A stretch of DNA of 64,000 bases from NCBI GenBank assembly GCA_959347315.1, contig OY365811.1, forward strand, positions 41,606,919 to 41,670,918, read 5' to 3'. Below are positions 23,901-35,392 of the stretch, piece by piece. The notes under the pieces were generated by a model, which worked only from the letters and a program-made list of their open reading frames with translations, did no database searches and was not told the DNA's origin. How positions within the stretch are numbered: the first letter of the stretch is position 1; each line of letters starts with the position of its first letter. Origin of the DNA: Bimastos eiseni. Lineage: Eukaryota; Annelida; Clitellata; Crassiclitellata; Lumbricidae. Both the position numbers and the translations under genes were made by a program.

Positions 23901-26900
23901 GCAAATCATTAATGAATAAATAAAATGAACAAACGAAATAGTAAGGGGCCTAAAATAGACCCTTGAGGCACCCCGTATTTTATAGGATTGACTTTTGAGT
24001 ATGAGCCACGAATTGATACAAGCTGATACCGGTTATTTAGATAACTCGAGAACCATTCAAGTTGGATGCCTCGAATACCAATGTGTTCCAATTTAGAAAG
24101 TAATATGTTGTGATTAACTGAGTCGAAAGCTTTGGCAATATATAGGAATAAACCATTCGAGTATTCATTACGGTCGAAAGTAGAGGAAATCCTATCTCGA
24201 AGAGTCAGTAAAGCCAAGTCAGTGGAATGACCGCTAGAAAACCGTGTTGCGCAGGATAAAGCATGTTCATTTTATTTATATAATCAGTTAACCTGATGTG
24301 CATTAATTTCTCAAGTAACTTAGAAAAGTATGGTAAGATGGATATGGGTCTATAATTCCCAATTTCATCTTTAGGTCCTTGCTTATGAAATGGAATTATT
24401 TTAGCTGTCTTCATAGCGGAGGGAAATTGACCATTAGTAAAAGAGCAATTAATTATTTCAGATAACGGAGAGGCAATATAATCCATGATCGGTCGAACAA
24501 TAATATGATTTAAATCATCAATCCCTGAGCTATAAGCGTGTTTAATTAATTTACTAATGCTAACAATCTCAAGGGGAGTTGTAGGTATGATTGCAAATGA
24601 GTGAGGACGTGCAGCATTTAAGTACTTATGGTAGGTGTCGATAGAATCCGGAATCTTGTCTACAAGAGATTGGGCAATCCCTGATAAATAGTTATTAAAT
24701 CTATCAGCGATTTCCCCTTGGTTCGTTATAATGACACCATCCATTCGCAGGGAATCCAACTCATCTCCATTAGTCTTAGCATTGATGATTGATTTAATAA
24801 TTCTCCAAGTTTTCTTCAAGTCGTATGAGTATTTGGCAAATTCTAATTTGTAGTAATGCTTTTCAGCTTTGGTTCTTACAGACTTAAATTTATTCCTGTA
24901 TTGAATAAATTTTGATTTATTTAGATCATTAGGACTTTTAATAAAATTTGAATAAAGTTTCTTTTTCTTTTTAATAGATTTAAGAAGGCCAGCCGTCATC
25001 CGGGGACTCCTAAATGTATTCGCACATGCATACATACATACATACATACATACATACATACATACATACATACATACATACATACATACATACATACATA
25101 CATACATACATACATACATACATACATACACATCACATACATGCATGCACGCATCGTCACATACATTATACAGATACGCAAGCAACCAGTTTCATCCTTA
25201 CGCACACATCACTATAATTACATACCAGACTATTGGGCGCAAACACCTGCTTGAACCAGTCGAACCTTTCAGCATAAGGCATAGACAGATGGTTAACGTT
25301 ATCTTGATTTCTTTTATCTCTTTGTAAGCATGGTGATTATTCTGAATGGCAAGGAAACATTTAAAGAAGCCTTCGTTAGAAAATCTGAAGCCTTTGCAGA
25401 CAGAAGTGAGTTGTGGACTGAAGTTAATGTCCTCAACCAAAAGCTCAAAGGTATGTTGATCCCACTATCAATGAGCACACCTACCGTACAATGACGGTGT
25501 GAAAATGAGACGGCGCAGGAGGGAACTGGCCATCCGCACTCATTACATTACATTACATTTTGTCTTCGCTAAGAAAATTAAATCGCTATCATTTCAAATC
25601 AACGGTTGCCTGAGGGTTAGCTTGATGGAGTAACATACAATTATTTTATTATAGAATTAATGATCTTTTACTCTTCTATATTAATTTCTGACATTCATCT
25701 CTTCAGCATTAAATCCACTTCTCTTCCACGTGTTGGTTTATTCATGGTTTACTTTTCATACGTATGGACAAGATGGTCATCACTGCAATAGTTGCCACAA
25801 TCGAATATCCTACTGTTGCAGTTGAAATTATCTGTTGTGACATTTTGTGCTACATTGTCTTGCAATGCATTTTGGTTTTCTGCTCGGGACTGATCGCGGT
25901 GTTTTGTATCACATGGCGTTGATTTCTGTTGCATTGCAGCGAATGTATGCTCAACGATCCTTGGATTGTTGAGAATTGAAAAACCATATGATATAATTTA
26001 TTTATGTAGAAGTACGAAAGTTAAAAATCCCGCAAACATGTGATTCTGGCACTTGCAAACACGTTTTTAAAGTCATCATTATTCCATTTCTAGGAATAAT
26101 TTTCGCAAGATACAACGAAGCCTTTAAGAAGAACCACAAGTTGTGTCTGGCCATCCTCAAGGAGTTCGGATTCGGAGTCAAGGCTGTTACTGAGACTCGA
26201 ATTCTTCGTGAAGTGGAATCTTTATCCGAGGAAATTCTCAAATTTAACGGCCGTTCATTCGATCCCAAACCGCTGTTGGTTTTGTCGACCTTCAACGTGA
26301 CTTCAAGCATTTTATTTGGTAGAGCATTCGTGGCTTCAGACAGCTGCCCAATGATAGCTGACAGTGTTACCGGGTTTGCGAAAAACTACGAACACGCAAC
26401 CGGTATCGCTCCTTTCTTGAGGTTTCTGCCCTACTTCCGAGGGAAGTACTTCCTTTTAATGAAGTGCCACGAAGATATGCTCAAAGCTATCGAAGACGGA
26501 ATCGTGTGCAGCAAATCTGTCGAATGCGAGTCAACATTCGTGAGAAGATTTATCGAAATTCAGGGGACAAATTATGACCATCAGGACCTCGTCTACATCC
26601 TTCGTGATTTGAGTTTGGGAAGTGGGGAAACGGCATCGACAACGTTGCAGTGGGCAATGGTGGAACTAGCTAACCATCCTGAGGTTCAGAAACGCTGTCA
26701 GAAGGAGATCGATAAGATGGTGCCAGGAGACAGACTTCCCTCACTCGATGATAAACCACGTTTACCGTACATGGAAGCTGTGATCCTGGAAGTCTGGAGA
26801 AAGCGCACTACCATTCCATTTTATGTGCCGCACCAGACGCTCAGAGATACGGAGATCTATGGACTCCACATACCAAAAGGCTGCTTGGTAATAATAATGA

Positions 26901-27849
26901 CGTTCAGATTGTTTTAATTAGGTTAAAACATAATTAGGATGAGCGCTGAACATCTGGGCGATGTTCTTAAAAGGTGCTATCATGTAACGGTGCCACAAAG
27001 GTGGAACACATAGCTCTGTAGATTTCTGTTTTTTGCCACGGAGACTGAAAATGGTCGGACCCCAGTGTCCCCGATTCTTGGAAAATGCATCGAAAAACTT
27101 CTTGTGTGCCACCAAAATAATTCTATCTTTCTGAGTTGACAAAGTTTGCTACGATTCCAGCGTGATAACCAATTTCTATCTGATATAGCCTGTTACGATT
27201 TATAAGCATGTTATAACGACAAATTGCTTTGATTGTGTGTTACCTAGGTCTTGGCTAATGCTATCAGTGCTCACATGGACCCAAAATACTGGAAAGACCC
27301 AGAAAACTTCAGACCCGAGAGATTCCTTGACGAAGATAATGTAATAACTGGAAATGGAGACGTCGTTCCATTTGGACTGGGTATTTGTTTTGGTCGTAAT
27401 TTTAAACTGCAATAATACTCTTCGATATGAACTGACTAAATAACGTGAGACCTGGTTTCTTTGTTGTTGCTGAAAATAATATTATTACATTTGTAATTCA
27501 CTTTCCACAAAGGATTCGTATGATTGTTATTACAGTGTGATAAATACCAATGTCTCACATAATTATCTGAAGCATCATATCTGGTTGTAAACTGAAATAT
27601 TTCAAAGCTGTGTCTATTTTGGTGACCATGCTTCTCTGCGTTTATTCTGTTTTAGGAAAGCGCTCTTGTCTCGGAGAGATTCTTGGACGTCAGAAAGTCT
27701 TCCTCATTCTCACCAGTCTCGTACAGCGTTTCGATATCCGACCACCAGAGGGTCAGGACTCAATTGAAGTCAAGGCGAACATAGGTGGAGCCATGCAACC
27801 TACAGAATTCAAAGTGAGGTTGATTCCCAGAACAAAGATCGTGAACTGA
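20905..27849 (+). CDS. CYP2-clan cytochrome P450, gene D (5 exons, 494 aa)
   Basis: Coding exons are 20905-21146, 25329-25450, 26094-26887, 27248-27380 and 27656-27849. They total 1485 nt, with GT-AG introns in phases 2, 1, 0 and 1. The N-terminal anchor (about residues 9-25) is followed by a basic segment and a Pro-containing hinge. The I-helix GSGETAS is at about 297-303, ExxR is E354/R357, and FRPERF is in exon 4. The heme loop [11 protein letters not shown] has its Cys at about residue 435. The frame is intact. Intron 1 is 4.2 kb because two LINE insertions and two long CATA microsatellites sit in it; the other introns are short. Gene E is its nearest paralogue in exons and in the 3' flank. 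It should be an ER heme monooxygenase, substrate unknown. Confidence 0.9.
21430..22150 (+). mobile_element. Decayed LINE reverse-transcriptase fossil in P450 D intron 1
   Basis: Translated with frame switches, the segment gives an AERFSSYFSNTAQES-like piece, then a segment similar to TKLATVVAIYKQAQRDVSSY. The latter corresponds to the 'KLAKVIPIYKxGxxxxxxNYRP' block that opens LINE reverse transcriptases. Further remnants follow. Stops are frequent. The limits are approximate. Confidence 0.6.
22480..22737. repeat. (CATA)n microsatellite with CATGGATACATACGTA variants
   Basis: About 250 bases of tetranucleotide CATA repeat are punctuated by a higher-order unit containing GGATACATACGTACATA. It abuts the 3' end of the minus-strand LINE at 22745. 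Confidence 0.95.
22745..25019 (-). mobile_element. 5'-truncated non-LTR retrotransposon, CR1/jockey type
   Basis: Read on the - strand from 25019, it opens inside ORF2 with the linker before the reverse transcriptase (TAGLLKSIKKKKKLY). It then gives the RT blocks IIPFHKQGPKDEIGNYRPIS, IAKAFDSVNHNILLSKLEHI and GVPQGSILGPLL. The catalytic YADD-like motif has decayed to FADYTN. Next come the KCNKLSLNLSKT block and the C-terminal GPLFWNSLP region, ending at a stop near 23028 and followed by a 3' untranslated tail with AATAAA. At least three frameshifts split the frame (near 24210, 23906 and 23668), so it is not active. The endonuclease domain is absent. Both ends abut CATA microsatellites in the same orientation. 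Confidence 0.85.
25028..25130. repeat. (CATA)n microsatellite, second block
   Basis: About 100 bases of nearly perfect CATA units lie directly at the 5'-truncated end of the LINE. The phase and orientation match those of the block at 22480-22737. Confidence 0.95.
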
Positions 27850-28184
27850 ACAATTGAAAATATCGAATGTTAGCAGGTGAACACTTGGTGTTGTAGCAGA
27901 CAAAAAGTTCTAAGGACCTATAGGCCTGCTAATATAAAAGTATGTCAAATAGTTGTTATAAATCGACTATTTAATAACGACATTGATGCAATAGTTTAAC
28001 TATTATTGAAAACGTTCAATTGAAGTTTATCATTGTTATCTATACTTATTTCTTGGTATTAAGAACGCGGTCTCAATTAGACACGCAACAACCTGTTAAT
28101 TCATAATTTCATACTTGCTTCTATCTGTGTGATATTTTTGACGAACAAATGGACGAAATACTCGGATGATCAATAGATGATTTA

Positions 28185-28290
28185 CCGAAGAAGCCCAAAT
28201 GTCAACTGATTTCGGTGTTTACGAAAGCGTTTGATACAGTTGACTTGAATGTTTGCAATGCTGAGCAACAAAGGAATAAAGTGTAGATAA
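28185..28290 (+). mobile_element. Reverse-transcriptase scrap (KAFDTVDLNV)
   Basis: One frame reads FTKAFDTVDLNV. After a one-base shift the next reads FAMLSNKGIKCR. Together these match the palm-domain 'SKAFDTVxHxxLLxKLxxxGI' block of LINE reverse transcriptases. A homologous but more decayed copy lies near 35655-35765, after gene E. Confidence 0.65.
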
Positions 28291-29332
28291 TTTTAGTGCA
28301 AATGACGTTCTTCTTTGAAGACTGTCTAAACATTTATTGCAAATTAGGAGAGCTTAAGACAGATTTTTATGACATAAAAACACATATCGTGCTGGTTATA
28401 TTGACTGGTGTTTATTCTTTACACAAATGTCATGTATTTGGTCAAATTTAAAGCTTGTCGGCGTATTGGAACATGAAATCACAATTGAATAGAGTCTCAT
28501 TTAGAGTTTTAGTCAGTCATTGAATGAACAAAAGGCTATCGCTTAGGGTTACCATAAGCACTTGGATGCTTGAAATACTGAGCAATAAGTCTCTATAAAC
28601 GGAATTAAGTGCACAAATGTACCTTTCTTTGAAGAATGAGAAGCATTTATTGTAAATCAAGAGAACCTACAATTGTCTTTTCTAACTTCGAAATAAAAAT
28701 CGCATCGATTAATTATATGAATGATGACGATGCAATCAGTCGGTGTAACCTGCTGTGCATTGAATATTCATTTTCATCAACTGCATATTCACTAGAGATA
28801 TTAGTGATTATTCATGGCTACATGTGTTCCTGATCGTTGTGTTGAGGCTCCCGTTCTTCAGCAAATTGATGATAAATTATCTTCGACTATTTCACAAACT
28901 TCTAAAGCGCAGTTTGATTTAGGCGCGAGTACTTTTGACCTTTCAAACGTGACTTTATTGAGTTCGTTGGTAGTAGTTTTCAGTTCAACTACACCTTGTG
29001 ATAACAAAGATCATCAGTTGTTTGAATCATTAGCCTTAATTAAAGTACGTACTTATGCATTATGTAGGCTACGTATTAGGTATACAGATTTAGCATGCAC
29101 CATGTCGAGTCCATGTGTTTGAATTTTGATAATTTCATGTCAAATCACCATGAATGATATTCGTAGTATTTTACCCAATGGTTCTCATCGAATAGGAACC
29201 AAAGTAGAATTTTTCACACGCAGACATGAGATCATCTTTATAGAACAATCAGCCCAATTGAAATTCCCTCTGACTCACTAATTGCCGGCTGCATTTCAAT
29301 TTCTCGAAGATTACAAACGCACCATTTCCTTG

Positions 29333-29390
29333 CCGACATGTATACACGTGATATCTGTCGGCCGACATGTATACACGTGATATCTGTCGG
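29333..29390. repeat. Perfect tandem duplication of a palindrome-ended 29-mer
   Basis: Two identical 29-bp units, 29333-29361 and 29362-29390, each begin CCGACATGTATACACGTG and end ATATCTGTCGG. Each unit therefore has 6-bp inverted ends (CCGACA/TGTCGG). Identity is exact, which implies a recent event. Confidence 0.9.
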
Positions 29391-30316
29391 CCGCACCTCT
29401 TCTTCTTTTGCACCGTCATGAATGAACAGACGGTTTTACAGATATCGTACAGGTAGCATGTATACAGTAGTTGGCCATCTCTTTGCACAGTCGGTCAGGT
29501 GGGAATGTACTGTGTACGCATCCTGTGACAACCAGTAGAGGGGTTGGTCAACGCCGTGGCCGCCGTCTTCCTGCTCTTCAGGGCCGAAAACCTATCTCAA
29601 TCCGTGCAACGCCGGGTTCCCAGCTAGTCAGTAATAAAATGTTGACCTCAATTTCTTCCTGAAATACCATGCCCTCCCCGCCCATGTGATATCGACCTCG
29701 TCTGACTGTCAAGATTCGCGTCGCTGCCTTCGTTTGAAAGGCCACGTCCTTATTAGCAGACATAGTTAAGGCATAAAATTGTCTGCATAGGCCTACATAC
29801 GTGTACAAACTGTACACGTACGCCCTGCGTTGAGCAGTTAACCGTGCAGACTTGCAAAAGGTATGAATGAAAGTTTTACAATATATCTATTAAGACAATG
29901 ATTGACAAGCATGCGCCTCATCTGTAGGTCAGTGTTATGTCAAAATGAAAAGGCTGTATTCATTCCTTCATTTATTCATTACGACAATTTGCATGCCCTT
30001 AATCTGACTTATTAAAACCTTATGAAGCACCGACGATGCACCTCACAAATCATTCAGGTCAAGAAGAAAAATAGGCCTATGATAGTGCATGGTTATTGGC
30101 TAATACAAACGTAAGTCTACTCTTTCTCTGTTCCAAACACCTCAAACTTTTCTGTCTTGTTCTAGTATTGTTTTCGAATCTTCTGAGTCAACTGACGATC
30201 TTAGACATTCAGTTGATTGGCCACATTTATGGAGTTGATGTAGGCAAAATAAGTTTCTGCGACAATCAACATTATAAGTATCTCAATATTCACTAATTAT
30301 TGGTCTGACTCTAATA

Positions 30317-30647
30317 CAGGGGTGTCAAAGAGCCGGCCCGCGGGCAATTTCTGGCCCGCCGACGATATATTTCTGGCACGCGGATCCTTGTCTACAGACA
30401 ACACAATTGAGATTAAAAACATAAAACAGTTAAATGACAAATTAGACATGAGTCATTTAACGGTTAATAAGTTTTTTGCAATTTTGTAATTGATAATGCA
30501 TATCAGAATCACGTTTTTAAAGTCTAATTGAACTGTGTGTACGGTCCCCTCTGAGATCCCTACCCCAATTTCCTCAGCACTCTGGTCCGCCAATTGTTGG
30601 AATATACCACTATTGGCCCGCCAACACAAAAAGGTTTGACATCTCTG
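30317..30647. mobile_element. Non-autonomous hAT element with perfect 8-bp target duplication
   Basis: The ends are inverted repeats: CAGGGGTGTCAAA at left and TTTGACATCTCTG at right. The octamer CTCTAATA occurs exactly at 30309-30316 and again at 30648-30655, the hallmark of hAT insertion. The 331-bp body contains GGCCCGC words near both ends (sub-terminal repeats) and no transposase. Confidence 0.92.
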
Positions 30648-31019
30648 CTCTAATAGCTCTAAATGCGCAGTCACAGTTTCTAAAGGCAATCGCCTGCTTA
30701 TATAGCTTTTAAAGTCTTCATCTGAAAACAGTTTGTGCATAATCATAGTACTGCGTCTGTAACTAGGCTTCGTGTTCTTTATTAAACTTCTCATTCACAT
30801 GAAGAAGAATTCATGATTCGTAGAATTGTCAACTGAGTGAGTAAGCAAATACAGAAACTAGGCACTGTGGGCAGTAAAGCCTACATGATGACGACGACGA
30901 TTACGATGACGATGACAACGACAGCGACAGCGACTGTAGCAGAAAAAGTAAAAGTCCACGCAAGTCTTAATATAAATAAGGTTTGTATTCAGCATATCTT
31001 TTATTTATTGAATTCCAAA

Positions 31020-31148
31020 TTTTTCGTCAGAATCGTCTATGATTTATACGGCGCCATCGTGGCTACATAATATAGTGCTCTATTGTAGTCTACATAAAGC
31101 TCTCCAAAAATGGCTCATAGATGATGCTACATTACATTACTTCGTTAG
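31020..31148 (+). promoter_or_regulatory. Conserved 5' leader of P450 gene E
   Basis: It begins CGTCAGAATCGTCTATGATT, aligning with gene C's AGTCGGAATCATCTTCATATG, and ends CGTTAG before ATG. A 4-codon upstream frame (ATG GCT CAT AGA TGA) lies near 31108. Confidence 0.45.
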
Positions 31149-34100
31149 ATGTTTCACAATCAACACAACGGAAAATTGTCCGTCGTCGTGACAACAGTTG
31201 CAGCGGCTGTGATCATCATCACCTTTCTCTGGAGGAAGCGAAAGGGAACGAAGAATGCGGGGAAACGTTATCCACCATCAGCCTCAGTTCTTTCACTTTT
31301 TGGTGCTGTCCTTCGAAACGGAATGAACGTTTTTCCGTATCACTTCATGGAATTAGCAGAGAAACTTGGTCCCGTGATTTCCTACAAATTGGGAGGAAGG
31401 TAAGAAACAAATCATAGACTATAGCCCACAATTGTCCACGATGAAAGTACAAATCAATCGTCTTTACTGAAACTAATAAAACAACAGCTCTGTTTCCAAA
31501 CGTAACGCATTAATCACAAAGATATAACTTCCGATACAATCTTGGACACTGTCTTTGCTTTAATTCCGTCCTCATTAATCTTCTTCGCATCGTCCACTAC
31601 GATTTAAGAATGTTATTGTGTAATACGGTTCAATGTAGTTCTATATGATAACTATGTATAAGAACTGGCCTTATGGTAAGGTCACGTCAGAACATACATT
31701 GTATTTCTGACAACTATCCGTTGTCAATTCGGGAAATCGTGGTACCAACAATTTGGAACGGTCCCATCTGAGATACGTTTGCTACAAACGTTTGGTACCC
31801 TGGACACAATGGACAATTCCGATATCAAATTTGTTGCTGAATTAATTAACAAAAAGAACCCTTTCAGGAACATAATAATTATGTTTGCATTAGGTAGAGT
31901 ATGTATTTAGGCCTATGCCAGTCTCCAAATCTGACTGGCTCAAATTCGCCTGACGAATAACCAGTATACAGTTTTTGTTCCATGTTTGTCCCTTTTAACA
32001 TCGATTTAAACTTAAGTTTTCATTAACTCAATTCCTACATATTATGACGTTTCTGAATGTTATCGGAACAACATCTTGAACATCAGCCAGGTTTAATCTG
32101 GGAGAATAAAAACTTGAACCAGATATAATGTGCTTTTGGATAAAACATTTAGTTGTCCTAATCTTCCACCTCATTTGTTGGTTGTAAAGCTTAGTTATAA
32201 TTCTGAATGGCAAGGAAGCAATCACAGAAGCCTTCGTCAGAAAATCTGAAGCCTTTGCAGACAGAAGTGAGTTGTGGACAGAAACGAATGTCCTCAACCG
32301 AAAGCTCAAAGGTATTTTGGCTCATAGCCATAACCAAAATTATAAATTGAAAGCTGACTAAAGCTGCCGTTAACGAGTAACCTTGAAGTCGAGTAGCCTA
32401 CTCGGTCGAGTAGCTTAGAGAGTAGGCTATTCGAGTACTCGTTAATATCGAAAGTGCTTAATTAATACAAGCTGCATGATTGTCTACTACCATGGACTAT
32501 AGACAGACTAAGTAAACCGCAGCATAGGTTCTAACTAATGCTCTCTCGCACCAATAAGGTTAAATCTCCAATGTAGCAACTAACAAGGCACTGAACGGCC
32601 TTAGGAACAGATTTTTTTGTTCCTTACGCAAAAAATATAATATGGGCTACAGAAAGCCGTCAGGTAGCTAACAGATTGCATAAGAATAAGAATATGAGAT
32701 GTCATCACGTCAGCATAATGACGGATAATGTCAGCCACTATTATTATAAGCCAAATTTCTGACGGAATAATACATGTAAGTGTTAAATTGCGGTCTTCCG
32801 ACCAAAAATGGAAGCATGCGAGTACTCGAGTACCCAAAAATTACTCGAGTAACCTTTGAAGTCGAGTATTCGCGAGTACTAGGGTACACCTCTAATACTA
32901 ACAATCATCGGAGGAAAGATTGAAGTTAGAAATACTAAGCGATTGACGGATAGCAATAAGGAAGCGCCCTAGAGGGACCGAGGGACCGCTGGCAGGGGCA
33001 CCCTTACATTCAAGTTAAATTGTTAGAGGTTGGCGATTATTGGATGCATAAATTAAATTGGAATGTGTTAAATAGCGGGGTAGGCCTACCAAAGAATACT
33101 AAAGATTAGAGCATATTTTGGCAGGTAATAAGTAGACAACGCGAGAAATTGACTAATTTATAAGGTCTTAGCTATTTTGGATGCAATCTTTTCAATTTGG
33201 GTTTTCCAAGTAAGGGATTGGTCAACATAGAAGCCTAGAAATTTGGTGGAGATGACATTCTTTATCATTAAGACCACTTCAGTCGTGGGAGTATTTTTAA
33301 GGTGGGAAGCAGAAAGAATACAATTAGCTTAAGTGGCATAAAGTGTAAGTTATTTCAACTATTAATTAGTTCACTGACATTATATCATATTATTAAGTAG
33401 CGTTAAAGAAGAACAGATAGAAACATGCAAATCCGCGCTTCTAACACCTAGAACCGCATTTTATTCAGTTTCGAATGACACCATTTTTTATTATAGGCAT
33501 AATTTTTGCAAGATACAACGAAGGCTTTAAGAAGAACCACAAGTTGTGTCTGGCCATCCTCAAGGAGTTCGGATTCGGAGTCAAGGCTGTTTCTGAGACT
33601 CGAATTCTTCGTGAAGTGGAAAATTTGAACGAGGAAATTCTGAAATTTGACGGTCGTCCATTCGATCCCAAACAGCTGTTGGTTTTGTCGACCTTCAATG
33701 TAATTGCAAGCATCCTATTTGGAAGGTCATTCGTGTCTTCAGACAGCTGCGAAATACTAGCTGACGGCTTAAGCGAGTTTGCAAAAAACTACGACCATGC
33801 AACCAGTATAGCTCCTTTTCTAAGGTTTCTACCCTACTTCCGAGGGAAGTTCATCCTCACGGTGAAGAGCAATGAGGACATGCTCAACACCATCAACAAC
33901 GGAATCGCGTGCAGCAAATCTGCCGAATGCGAGTCAACATTCGTGAGTAGATTTATCGAAATGCAGGGGACAGATTATGACCATCAGGACCTCATCTACA
34001 TCCTTCGTGATTTGTGTTTGGGAAGTGGGGAGACGGCATCGACAACGTTGCAGTGGGCAATTGTGGAACTAACCAACCAACCCGAGGTTCAGAAACACTG

Positions 34101-35346
34101 TCAGAAGGAGATCGATAAGATGGTGCCAGGAGACAGACTTCCGTCACTTGATGATAAACCACGTCTGCCTTACATGGAAGCTGTGATACTGGAAGTCTGG
34201 AGGAAACATACTACCATTCCATTCTATGTGCCGCACCAGACTTTATATGATACGGAGGTCTATGGACTTCACATACCAAAAGGCTGCTTGGTATTAATCA
34301 TGAAATTCGGATAGTTTTAATTAGACTATAATATAATTACGATTAGAGAGGAACATCTGAGCGTTGTTCTTAACAGATTCTGCCGCGTTATTGTGTGGTG
34401 GAACATATGTATAGATCTATATATAGATTGCTATAGGTCCTAAGTCTTTAGGTTCCTTTTTGTTGACACTGAAACTGAAAATGGTCGGATCCATTGGTTC
34501 TTGATGCGTGGGAAATACGTAGAAAGACTTGTCTGCTATACGAAATTCTACTCTTATGAGTCGACAAAATTTGCTACGATTAACTCCATTCGGATTTTCC
34601 TTTTATAATCTCTAAACATTTTTTAACAGCAAATTGCTTTGATTGTGTGTTACCTGCACTGTAGGTCTTGGCTAATGCAATCAGTGCTCACAAGGACTTA
34701 AAATACTGGAAAGACCCGGAAAACTTCAGACCCGAGAGATTTCTTGACGATGATAATGTGATAACTGGAAATGGAGACGTTATTCCATTTGGATTGGGTA
34801 TGATTCAGTGCATTTATTTTGGCTGTATTAACTTCAAATTCAACTGACTAAATCAAATGAGGCTTGCCTTCTTTCTTATTGCTGAATATATATTACATTT
34901 CAAATTCACTTTCTAAAGCAATGCTGGTTTCGACAAATTCTTGATCAAACATCGTCATGCCTTGTGAAAGCAGTAAAACCTATCTAAGGCCAGATTGTAA
35001 TTAAAGCGTGATAACCAATGTCTCACTGTGTCACGTATAATATTATATCTGAAGCTGCTTCAAAGCTTTGAAGCTTCAAGCTTTGAAGCTTCAAACTGAA
35101 ATATTTCAAATCTGCATCGATTTGGGTGACCAAAGTTCTCCGCATGTTTTAGGAAAGCGCTCTTGTCTCGGGGAGATTCTTGGACGTCAGAAGGTCTTCC
35201 TCATTCTCACGAGTCTCGTACAGCGCTTCGATTTCCGACCACCAGATGGCCAAGACTCAATTGAAGTGAAGGAGATCATACGCGGATCTACCCAACCTAC
35301 AAAATTCAAAGTGAGGTTGATTCCGAGAACAAAGATCGTGAACTGA
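31149..35346 (+). CDS. CYP2-clan cytochrome P450, gene E (5 exons, 497 aa)
   Basis: Coding exons are 31149-31399, 32190-32311, 33497-34290, 34665-34797 and 35153-35346. They total 1494 nt, with GT-AG introns in phases 2, 1, 0 and 1. The exon 2 acceptor at AAAG|C is weak but is the only one giving the conserved 122-nt exon in frame. The anchor is at about residues 13-29, followed by the basic RKRKG patch and the YPPSAS hinge. The I-helix GSGETAS is at about 300-306, ExxR is E357/R360, and FRPERF is in exon 4. The heme loop [11 protein letters not shown] has its Cys at about 438. It is closest to gene D. In exon 4 the otherwise fixed SAHMD reads SAHKD. Intron 2 holds a hAT-like repeat and a LINE scrap. 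Confidence 0.9.
32365..32900. mobile_element. Probable hAT-type repeat with ACTCGAGTA words
   Basis: The segment starts GAGTAACCTTGAAGTCGAGTA and ends with the near-identical GAGTAACCTTTGAAGTCGAG followed by GTACTAGGGTACACCTCTA. The last part fits a hAT terminus (TAGAGGTGTACC on the other strand). Words such as CGAGTACTCG recur, and 32370-32445 can fold on itself. The left terminus is not clear, so the limits are tentative. Confidence 0.45.
33150..33340 (-). mobile_element. LINE reverse-transcriptase C-terminal scrap
   Basis: On the - strand one frame reads TKFLGFYVDQSLTWKTQIEK followed by IASKIAKTL. This is the post-palm 'KFLGVxxDxxLxWxxHI' block of LINE reverse transcriptases. It lies in intron 2 of P450 E. 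Confidence 0.75.
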
Positions 35347-35386
35347 ATAATTGAATATTTCTAATTTGAACTTGATGATGTTGCAG

Positions 35387-35392
35387 AATAAA
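35387..35392 (+). terminator. Candidate polyadenylation signal of P450 gene E
   Basis: AATAAA lies 41 bases after the stop codon of gene E. The aligned positions after genes D (AGACAAAAAG) and C (GAATAGTAAA) have lost the hexamer. Confidence 0.5.

Larger units (their letters stand above)
27850..31148. other. Intergenic region between P450 genes D and E
   Basis: No gene is supported. A 102-codon frame at 28814-29122 (+) has no recognised domain. The region contains a reverse-transcriptase scrap at 28185-28290, a duplicated palindromic 29-mer at 29333-29390, and a complete non-autonomous hAT element at 30317-30647. Segments near 29190-29310 and 29900-30130 are clearly homologous to segments near 36950-37080 and 37380-37560 after gene E. 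The spacer was therefore duplicated together with the gene. Confidence 0.6.

Noticed and set aside
24205..25185. A 326-codon reverse-transcriptase frame as a host gene
   Set aside because: It is the 5'-truncated LINE. Its first 50 codons are microsatellite and it breaks by frameshift before the catalytic block.
28814..29122. A 102-codon frame in the D-E spacer
   Set aside because: No recognised domain, no splice context, and the homologous spacer after gene E does not preserve it.
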